17,099 nt of DNA from contig CAIJOU010000810.1 of assembly GCA_903822375.1 (NCBI GenBank), forward strand, positions 1 to 17,099, in the 5' to 3' direction. This document shows positions 8,495 through 13,854 of this stretch, in pieces (the first letter of the stretch is position 1; every line of letters starts with the position of its first letter). This DNA is from Candidatus Hydrogenedentota bacterium (GTDB lineage: Bacteria; Hydrogenedentota; Hydrogenedentia; Hydrogenedentales; CAITNO01). Under the pieces are notes generated by a model. That model saw only the letters and a program-made list of their open reading frames with translations, ran no database searches and was not told the DNA's origin. The translations under genes and the position numbers were made by a program.

Positions 8495-9688
8495 TCAGCG
8501 CAATGCCTCAATACTTTCAATGAGCGCGGCCGCAATGTACGCGTTGTCCTCGTCCGACATGGCCGGGTGCGTGGGGATGCAGAAGAGGCGCGCGCCCAGT
8601 TCCTCGGAGAGCGGAAGCGACTGGCCCGCGGTGTGCCGGCGCAGAAAGTGGTGCACCGCGTAGGCCGGGGGATTGGCCACGAGCAGCCGCACGCCGTATA
8701 CCTCGTCCATCATCTTCATAAGCCGGTTGCGCTTTTCGCCGGCCCATTCTTTGCATACCAGGCAGGTGTACAGATAATAGGTGTGGAGGCAGTCCGCGGG
8801 CTCGAAGGGCAGCGACAGCTCGGATATGTCGGCAAGCATGGCCGCGCGGGTCTGCGCCAGCCGACGCCGTGCCGCAATGAACCCGTCCAGCTTGCCCAGT
8901 TGCACCAGCCCGACGGCGGCCTGAACCTTGTTCATCACATACGACGAACCCCACAACTCCATGTCATCGAAGCCGTAGAAGCGCGAGGCGCGAACAAAGT
9001 GGGCGACTTCATCGTCGTCGGTGGTCACCATTCCGCCCTCGCCAAGCGTCACCATGTGCTTCATGGTATGGAAGGAGAAGACCGTCATCAGGCCGCGTTT
9101 GCCCAGCTTCCCGCCCTTGTATTCGCCGCCGCAGGCGCGGGCCGCGTCGCCGATCACCGCCAGCGGCCCGTGTTTCTGATGGGGATGGCGCCGCGCCAGT
9201 TCGAGGAAATCGTCCATGGGCGCGGCCAGACCGTTCATGTGCACGGGGAATATGGCGCGCGTGCGCGGCGTTATGCGCCGTTCCACATCGTTTGGGTCCA
9301 GTTGCAGCGTTCTTGGGTCCACCTCGCCCCAGATCACCTGTCCGCCCGCGCCGGCCACGGCCAGCGGGGAGGCCACAAAATTGACCGCCGGGACGATGAT
9401 CTCGTCCCCCGGCTGCAGGTTGAGCCAGCGCATGGCCGTGTCCAGGCCCGGCCCGGCGCTGTTCATGGCGATCGCGTGTTTGGTGCCGATATAGGCGGCA
9501 AAGGCCTGCTCAAAGTTCTGAATTTGCGGCCCCGTGAAGCCGCGGCCCACGTCTTCCGAGTCGCGCATCGCGGCGACCGCCGCCTCGATCTCCTCCCCGC
9601 CGCAGGCGCTGCCAAGCCGCGGCTCACCTTCCCACAGGGTGGCGGGTTTGTGCTTCAGAATCTCCTGCCGTTCCGCACTCGGGATCAT
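8495..9688 (-). CDS. DegT/DnrJ/EryC1/StrS PLP aminotransferase B
   Basis: A 397-residue protein, close to the usual family length (360-420). The start at 9688 has GGAGGAA 6 nt upstream. The fold-type I aminotransferase pattern is clear. NSAGPGLDTA (76-85) stands where most members have a GTxAL segment for the cofactor phosphate. GDEIIVPAVNF (94-104) is conserved. GDAARACGGEY (180-190) carries Asp181, which should contact the pyridine nitrogen. FSFHTMKHMVTLGEGGM (204-220) carries Lys210, the expected Schiff-base lysine. Known for the family: amination of keto sugars (often nucleotide-linked) or keto-cyclitols with glutamate or glutamine as donor; a few members are dehydratases that lack the lysine, which is present here. 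It follows oxidoreductase B by 18 nt, so the two probably act in sequence. The substrate cannot be named. No sugar-nucleotide enzymes are nearby, so a free or phosphorylated sugar or inositol derivative is possible. Confidence 0.88.
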   Translation of the reverse strand: MIPSAERQEILKHKPATLWEGEPRLGSACGGEEIEAAVAAMRDSEDVGRGFTGPQIQNFEQAFAAYIGTKHAIAMNSAGPGLDTAMRWLNLQPGDEIIVPAVNFVASPLAVAGAGGQVIWGEVDPRTLQLDPNDVERRITPRTRAIFPVHMNGLAAPMDDFLELARRHPHQKHGPLAVIGDAARACGGEYKGGKLGKRGLMTVFSFHTMKHMVTLGEGGMVTTDDDEVAHFVRASRFYGFDDMELWGSSYVMNKVQAAVGLVQLGKLDGFIAARRRLAQTRAAMLADISELSLPFEPADCLHTYYLYTCLVCKEWAGEKRNRLMKMMDEVYGVRLLVANPPAYAVHHFLRRHTAGQSLPLSEELGARLFCIPTHPAMSDEDNAYIAAALIESIEALR

Positions 9689-9706
9689 GGCCTGTTCCTC
9701 CGTATC

Positions 9707-10750
9707 TCAAATCCCATCGAGCGTGACGCGTGTGCCGGTCCGTGCGCTTTCATAACAGGCGGCCAGCACCTTCTGGCTCCAGCAACCGTCCCCACCGCCA
9801 ACGGGGGGATCGGTGCCGTCCAGCACGGCCTTTGAAAAGGCCTCCACCTCGGCGCGGTACATGTTGACCGGTTCCGGAACGATGGTGAAACCACCGTCGA
9901 TGCCGCGTTCCTGTTGTGCCGCATAGCTGCCTGCCGCAGTCTCAAGCTGGGCTGTCATGGTGCCCAATTCGCCCTGGCCGATGGTGCCTTCGGCAAGGAT
10001 GCTGCCCAGGGAACCGTACAGTTCGAGCCGGTTGCGCGAGGACGCGTCCGGCACATTGAACAAACAGTCCACCATGCCCTTCGCGCCCGATGCAAACTCC
10101 AGCAGCACCACGGCGGTGTCTTCGCTCGCGTAGTCCTGAACAAGATTCCCCGTGAGACACGTGACACTTCGGGCCCGGCCGAAGAACATTTCCAGCAGGT
10201 CAATGCAGTGTCCGCCCAAGTCCATCAGGCTGCCGCCGCCGCCCTGTTCCGGCACCTGGCGCCACGCGCCCGGAATGGGCGGATACCAGCAGGACAACTG
10301 CGCCCGGCCCAGCACCGGCGTGCCGAGATGCCCCTCGTGGACCAACCGCAGCGCCGCCTGGTGCTGCGCGTGAAAGCGCATCATGAAGCCCATGCCCAGC
10401 TTGACGCCTGCGTCCGCGCAGGCCCTGACCATTTGTGCGCCCTCTGCCACCGTCATGCCCAGCGGCTTCTCGCAGAAGACATGCTTGCCCGCCGCCGCGG
10501 CGCGCAGCGCCTGTTCACAGTGCAGCCACGCGGGCGTGGCGATGTAGACGATGTCCGCGTCCGAGGCGAACAGTTCCGCCTCGCTCGCGCAGGCGACGGC
10601 GCCGAATTGCGCCGCCACTTCGGCGTTCGCTTCAAGGTGTGCATCGAAGACCGCCGCCAGTTCGGCGTTGGATGCCTGCGCGATACCCTCGGGGATGGTT
10701 CTGCGCCGCGCGATGCCCGCCGAACCCATCACTGCCCATCTCGTTTTCAT
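9707..10750 (-). CDS. Gfo/Idh/MocA-family NAD(P)-dependent oxidoreductase B
   Basis: A 347-residue protein of normal family length. The start at 10750 is preceded by GGAGGT at 6 nt. The N-terminal Rossmann fold opens with WAVMGSAGIARR (5-16). The family signature CEKPL (93-97) carries Lys95, the usual substrate- or cofactor-contacting lysine. The C-terminal alpha/beta domain holds GGGSLMDLGGHCIDL (171-185), whose Asp177, His181 and Asp184 form the typical active-site motif. Known for the family: reversible oxidation of a sugar or cyclitol hydroxyl with NAD(P). It is the first gene of a tight five-gene run (gaps of 18, 27, 21 and 1 nt downstream) and the direct partner of DegT B. Upstream is a hexanucleotide inverted repeat. 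Its lack of close similarity to oxidoreductase A argues against a recent duplication. Substrate unknown. Confidence 0.9.
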   Translation of the reverse strand: MKTRWAVMGSAGIARRRTIPEGIAQASNAELAAVFDAHLEANAEVAAQFGAVACASEAELFASDADIVYIATPAWLHCEQALRAAAAGKHVFCEKPLGMTVAEGAQMVRACADAGVKLGMGFMMRFHAQHQAALRLVHEGHLGTPVLGRAQLSCWYPPIPGAWRQVPEQGGGGSLMDLGGHCIDLLEMFFGRARSVTCLTGNLVQDYASEDTAVVLLEFASGAKGMVDCLFNVPDASSRNRLELYGSLGSILAEGTIGQGELGTMTAQLETAAGSYAAQQERGIDGGFTIVPEPVNMYRAEVEAFSKAVLDGTDPPVGGGDGCWSQKVLAACYESARTGTRVTLDGI

Positions 10751-10770
10751 GACCGGACCTCCGCTGCCAT

Positions 10771-10869
10771 TTCTTTCTTGCTCTTGCTCCTGCTCTTAAT
10801 CTTGCTCGAAATTCATGTTCCTTGCCAAACCTGAGCAAGAGCAGGATTAAGAGCAAGAACAAGAAAGAA
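10771..10869. repeat. Hexanucleotide repeats in inverted orientation
   Basis: The left arm (10771-10807) consists of 6-nt units CTTGCT, CTTGCT, CCTGCT, CTTAAT, CTTGCT. The right arm (10833-10869) is built of GAGCAA, GAGCAG, GATTAA, GAGCAA, GAACAA. The outer 19 nt of the arms are complementary with one mismatch, and the inner hexamers are the same units with two swapped in order. The spacer is 25 nt. The element fills most of the 134-nt gap between DegT A and oxidoreductase B and ends just upstream of the latter's ribosome binding site. The transcript could fold into a long stem there. Confidence 0.85.
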
Positions 10870-10884
10870 GCTTCGCGCCCGCCG

Positions 10885-12159
10885 CTATTTCGCGTACGCC
10901 GTGATCACCTTCTTGATGCCCGCCGCGATTCCGCGCATGTGCGCCTCCTCGTAGGTCGGGAAGAGGAACGTGATGAAAGTGCGCGGCTGGTGCCACAGCG
11001 CGTTCGGAACGTCCACATTCGTGTAGTCCACCGACGCCGGGTCCGCGTATTCCTTCGAAGTGAACGGGAAGCCGGAGAAGCCGAAGGAATTGTGGTTCTG
11101 GTAGGCCGCCTCCGTGTGGCACTGCGGCCAGAACACGTTCCAGCAGGGCGCGCCCTCGGCGCCGAGCGCCGCGAGGAATTGCTTCATGTCACAGGTCATG
11201 CGGTCGATGTCCAGCGTGATGGGAAACACGAACCAGCCGTTGCGCCGTTCCGGCGTTTCCACCGGCAGGTGCAGAATCTGCGGTATGCCCGCCAGTTCCT
11301 CCAGCAGGATGCCGGCATTGCGGCGGCGCCGCGGCATGTTCCAGTTGTCCATGCGGTCCAGTTCAGCGAGGCCGATGGCCGACTGCATTTCGGTCATGCG
11401 GTAGTTCCAGCCGACCATGTTGTGGATGTAGGGCAGCTTCTGCTCCATTTCCAGCAGGCGCAGCCGTTCGCGCACGTCGTAGCCGTGGTCGCGGAAACTG
11501 CGGCAGCGCCACGCCACCTCCTCGTCGTCGGTGGTGACCATGCCGCCCTCTCCGCCGGTGGTGAAGGTCTTGTTCTGGCAGAAACTGCACGCGCCGACCG
11601 TGCCGATACTGCCGGTCTTTTTGCCCTTGTACTCGCCGCCGAAGGCCTGTGCGTTGTCTTCGACCACATGCAGGCCGTGCGCCCTGGCCAGTTCGAGCAG
11701 CGGGTCCATGTCCGCCACATTGCCGTAGAGGTGCACCGGCATAATCGCCTTGGTCCGCTTCGTGATCAGTTTTTCCACGCTCGCCACGCTGAGGCAGTGG
11801 TCGTCGCGGTTGACGTCGGCAAAGCGCGGCACCGCACCCGCCTGCACCACCGAAAACGAACTTGCAATAAACGTGTAACTCGGCACGATGACCTCGTCGC
11901 CCGGGCCGATGCCGAGTCCGACCAGTGCCGTGTGCAGCGCGCTGGTGCCGTTGGTGGTGCTGATGGCGAAGCGCGAGCCCTGCCATTCGGCGAAGCGCTT
12001 CTCGAACTCCATGCCGCGTGTGCCCGTCCAGTAGTTCACTTTTCCGCCGCGCAGCGTGTCCGTCACGGCAGCAATCGCCGCCTCGTCAAAGCACGGCCAG
12101 GGCGGCATCGGCCCGTCCAGCGTCTTCTTCCCCCCGTCAATCGCCAGCGTCTCGCCCAT
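10885..12159 (-). CDS. DegT/DnrJ/EryC1/StrS PLP aminotransferase A
   Basis: A 424-residue protein starting at 12159 with AAAGGG 8 nt upstream. It is a textbook family member: TTNGTSALHTAL (68-79) binds the cofactor phosphate, GDEVIVPSYTF (87-97) is conserved, VVEDNAQAFGGEY (165-177) carries Asp168 and Gln171, and SFCQNKTFTTGGEGGM (192-207) carries the Schiff-base Lys197. The C-terminal domain is slightly longer than average, with an inserted aromatic segment near PCWNVFWPQ. Known for the family: transamination of keto sugars or keto-cyclitols; the intact lysine favours aminotransferase over dehydratase activity. It is downstream of oxidoreductase A and upstream of oxidoreductase B, so the window alternates oxidoreductase and aminotransferase twice. 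It shares only the family motifs with DegT B, which suggests a different substrate or position specificity. That last point is inference. Confidence 0.92.
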   Translation of the reverse strand: MGETLAIDGGKKTLDGPMPPWPCFDEAAIAAVTDTLRGGKVNYWTGTRGMEFEKRFAEWQGSRFAISTTNGTSALHTALVGLGIGPGDEVIVPSYTFIASSFSVVQAGAVPRFADVNRDDHCLSVASVEKLITKRTKAIMPVHLYGNVADMDPLLELARAHGLHVVEDNAQAFGGEYKGKKTGSIGTVGACSFCQNKTFTTGGEGGMVTTDDEEVAWRCRSFRDHGYDVRERLRLLEMEQKLPYIHNMVGWNYRMTEMQSAIGLAELDRMDNWNMPRRRRNAGILLEELAGIPQILHLPVETPERRNGWFVFPITLDIDRMTCDMKQFLAALGAEGAPCWNVFWPQCHTEAAYQNHNSFGFSGFPFTSKEYADPASVDYTNVDVPNALWHQPRTFITFLFPTYEEAHMRGIAAGIKKVITAYAK

Positions 12160-12201
12160 TTCAGTGCCCTTTCATGTTTCGCCCGCGGCGTTCACCTTTT
12201 C

Positions 12202-12242
12202 TGGAGTGCGGTGGCAGAGCGTAGCGGCGACACCGCATTCCA
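12202..12242. repeat. Palindromic repeat, copy 2 (short hairpin form)
   Basis: TGGAGTGCGGTG (12202-12213) pairs with CACCGCATTCCA (12231-12242) at 11 of 12 positions around a 17-nt loop. Bases 12203-12236 are identical over 34 nt to 13665-13698 in copy 3, so this is a compact variant of the same family. It lies about 40 nt upstream of the DegT A start. Confidence 0.8.
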
Positions 12243-12278
12243 AAACTTGCTGCACATGCCCCCGCGTATGGGCCGGGT

Positions 12279-12346
12279 ACAGCCACCCATTTCCGGTTGA
12301 GTGCCGTACTGGCGAACCAGAGCCTTGGGCGGAAATGGGTGGCAGT
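12279..12346. repeat. Second inverted repeat in the gap between oxidoreductase A and DegT A
   Basis: GCCACCCATTTCCG (12282-12295) and CGGAAATGGGTGGC (12330-12343) are perfect 14-nt inverted copies. The pairing extends outward to 12279 and 12346 with one mismatch. The 34-nt spacer shows no gene. It is unrelated in sequence to the other palindromes here. The gap 12160-12414 holds this element, copy 2 of the palindrome and the start of a heptanucleotide repeat, and no coding sequence that I can support. Confidence 0.75.
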
Positions 12347-12397
12347 CCCCTCCGCGGCGATGTTCAGCCAGGACTTCAACGGTTTGTTCCGCAGTTC

Positions 12398-12428
12398 ATC
12401 TCAAATCTCAGATTTCAAATCTCAAATC
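12398..12428. repeat. Heptanucleotide tandem repeat (ATCTCAA) at the 3' end of a gene
   Basis: Four consecutive 7-nt units, ATCTCAA, ATCTCAG, ATTTCAA and ATCTCAA, run from 12398 to 12425, with a partial fifth to 12428. On the minus strand this is TTGAGAT repeated. The tract contains the stop codon (12415-12417) and last codons of oxidoreductase A. Confidence 0.85.
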
Positions 12429-13518
12429 CCGGAAACGGCAGCGTCACGGGGCGCTTCGTCTCGTAGCATTCCAGCGCGGCGAACGCGATGGAGTGTGTGT
12501 GGATCGCGTCCGCGAGATTGCAGTGCGACTCCCGGTCGTTGAGGATGCATTCCACGAAGTGGTCCATCTGCCCCTGGAAGGGGTGGTGCGAAACGTCGGC
12601 GCTTTCCGGCGCGATGGTGGGTATCTCAGCCCAGTTCTTCTGCCCCGGATACTTGTGCGACCAGACCTTGTTGTCTTTGATCGTGCCGCGCGTGCCGAAG
12701 ACCTCCACCGGGAAGGTGTAGGGCATGATGCATCCGTAGTTCACCGAGATCTTGCCCATCGCACCGTTGCTGTATTTCACCAGCAGCACCTCGAGGTCGT
12801 CGTATTCAAGCGGCGGTGCCTTCTTCCACGTGTTCTGGAAGTAGTCGTACTCGACCTCCAACCCCTTGCGATAGCCGCCCGAATAGCCGAAGACTTCCAC
12901 GGGCACGGCGGCCACGTTCGGATCCTTTGTGGCGAACCAGCGCGCCGCGTCGATGGCATGGCATCCGGCCACCATCATCGCGCTCACGCCGAGCGCCTTG
13001 GTGCGCCCGTCCTCGTAGCCCTTCCACCAGCTCGCGATGTCGTGCTGGTAGTCGGCCTCGGTGTAATAGACGTCGCCGATGGCGTCATCCGCGATCAGCG
13101 CCTTCACCGTTTCAAAGAGCGGGTTCCAGCGGAGCACGAAACTCACCACCGTCTTGACGCCCGCCGTGCGCACCGCCGCCATCATCGCCCGCATCTCGTC
13201 CACCGTGTTCGCGATGGGCTTCTCTATGACAATGTGCTTGCCGGCCTGCGCCGCGGCGATCACGTTCTCCGCGTGGTGCTGCTGCGGCGTGCACACCGAC
13301 ACGATGTCCACGCCCTCGTGGCACAGTGCCTTCTCGTAGTCCGTGTAGTAGGCGACGCCCTCCAGCCCCGCCTCCTCGGCCCGGGCCTTGCAGCTTTCCA
13401 GCTTGCGGCTCGAAATGGCCACGACCTCCGCGTGCGGATTGTTCTTGAACGCCTTGATGTGCTCGCCCGACACCCAGCCGGCGCCGTGCACCAGCACGCG
13501 CAGTTTCCGTTCCGACAT
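12415..13518 (-). CDS. Gfo/Idh/MocA-family NAD(P)-dependent oxidoreductase A
   Basis: A 367-residue protein. The open frame continues back to 13635, but the ATG at 13518 has GAGGAGGAA 6 nt upstream and is followed at once by the Rossmann strand KLRVLVHGAGWVSGEH (5-20); the extra upstream stretch is translated repeat DNA. The family signature VIEKPIAN (97-104) carries Lys100. The active-site motif reads MVAGCHAID (182-190): His187 and Asp190 are kept, while the first Asp of the usual DxGxHxxD pattern is Val183. Long insertions rich in Trp/Tyr (about 150-170 and 225-245) suggest a specialised substrate pocket. The last codons and stop lie inside a TTGAGAT tandem repeat, so the C-terminus may have been altered. 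It precedes DegT A by 255 nt and follows the rhamnosidase-like gene by 336 nt, both gaps filled with repeats. Substrate unknown. Confidence 0.9.
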   Translation of the reverse strand: MSERKLRVLVHGAGWVSGEHIKAFKNNPHAEVVAISSRKLESCKARAEEAGLEGVAYYTDYEKALCHEGVDIVSVCTPQQHHAENVIAAAQAGKHIVIEKPIANTVDEMRAMMAAVRTAGVKTVVSFVLRWNPLFETVKALIADDAIGDVYYTEADYQHDIASWWKGYEDGRTKALGVSAMMVAGCHAIDAARWFATKDPNVAAVPVEVFGYSGGYRKGLEVEYDYFQNTWKKAPPLEYDDLEVLLVKYSNGAMGKISVNYGCIMPYTFPVEVFGTRGTIKDNKVWSHKYPGQKNWAEIPTIAPESADVSHHPFQGQMDHFVECILNDRESHCNLADAIHTHSIAFAALECYETKRPVTLPFPGFEI

Positions 13519-13524
13519 CGTCCG

Positions 13525-13533
13525 TTCCTCCTC
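13525..13533 (-). promoter_or_regulatory. RBS deciding the start of oxidoreductase A
   Basis: GAGGAGGAA on the minus strand ends 6 nt before the ATG at 13518. It settles the start against the longer frame that reaches 13635. Confidence 0.75.
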
Positions 13534-13561
13534 GTATGATACCGCACAAAACCAAACCGGA

Positions 13562-13655
13562 ACGCGGCAGGATGCCGCGTCTACTTCACTGCACGACAGC
13601 ACGCCAACAGTAGAAGCGGCTTCCAGCCGCTTCAAACGCGCCTGGAAGGCGCGTT
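13562..13655. repeat. Cluster of three mini-hairpins with 3-nt loops
   Basis: Three perfect small stems occur in a row. The first is ACGCGGCA-GGA-TGCCGCGT (13562-13580, 8 bp). The second is GAAGCGGCT-TCC-AGCCGCTTC (13613-13633, 9 bp). The third is AACGCGCCT-GGA-AGGCGCGTT (13635-13655, 9 bp). The loops are GGA, TCC and GGA. The second and third are separated by one base. They resemble REP-type elements but are not recognised as a named family. Confidence 0.8.
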
Positions 13656-13662
13656 CTCAATC

Positions 13663-13756
13663 TTGGAGTGCGGTGGCAGAGCGTAGCGGCGACACCGCTT
13701 TGGCTGGCCTTACCCGAAATATCAGCCAAAGCGGCGTCGTTGCCGCCGCACTCCAA
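13663..13756. repeat. Palindromic repeat, copy 3 (full form)
   Basis: The left arm, TTGGAGTGCGGTGGCA followed by GAGCGTAGCG and GCGACACCGCTTTGGCTG, and the right arm 13723-13756 are inverted copies, apart from an extra 10 nt (GAGCGTAGCG) in the left arm and a few substitutions. The spacer is about 16 nt. It sits in the 336-nt gap 13519-13854, which holds three mini-hairpins, this palindrome and about 100 nt with no visible structure, and no gene. Confidence 0.85.
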
Positions 13757-13854
13757 AAAAGTGCCAACCCCGCTGTCATCTGTGTTCAATTCTCCAACGC
13801 GAATTGCGGCCAGCATCGGTCGGGAACCCGCGATGAAGTCGTAAAATACGCACG

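Noticed and set aside
8435..9835. Long plus-strand open frame (466 codons) opposite DegT B
   Set aside because: Same reasoning: antisense to a motif-complete aminotransferase, with no recognisable domain and no convincing ribosome binding site.
10822..12300. Long plus-strand open frame (492 codons) opposite DegT A
   Set aside because: It lies wholly antisense to a gene with a full set of family motifs, its translation is His/Arg/Val-rich without domains, and it runs through the hexamer and hairpin repeats. High GC leaves such frames open by chance.
12301..13539. Plus-strand open frame (412 codons) opposite oxidoreductase A
   Set aside because: Antisense to a conserved oxidoreductase; the composition is that of a frame shadow.
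13519..13635. N-terminal extension of oxidoreductase A by 39 residues
   Set aside because: The extension is translated from the mini-hairpin repeats, whereas a strong RBS and the Rossmann start lie at the internal ATG.
12202..13756. CRISPR array
   Set aside because: The repeats are few, differ in form, are spaced irregularly and are palindromic over most of their length, with no spacers of constant size and no cas genes.
13757..13854. Small RNA or tRNA in the unstructured part of the gap
   Set aside because: No cloverleaf, conserved loop or promoter-terminator pair could be made out.
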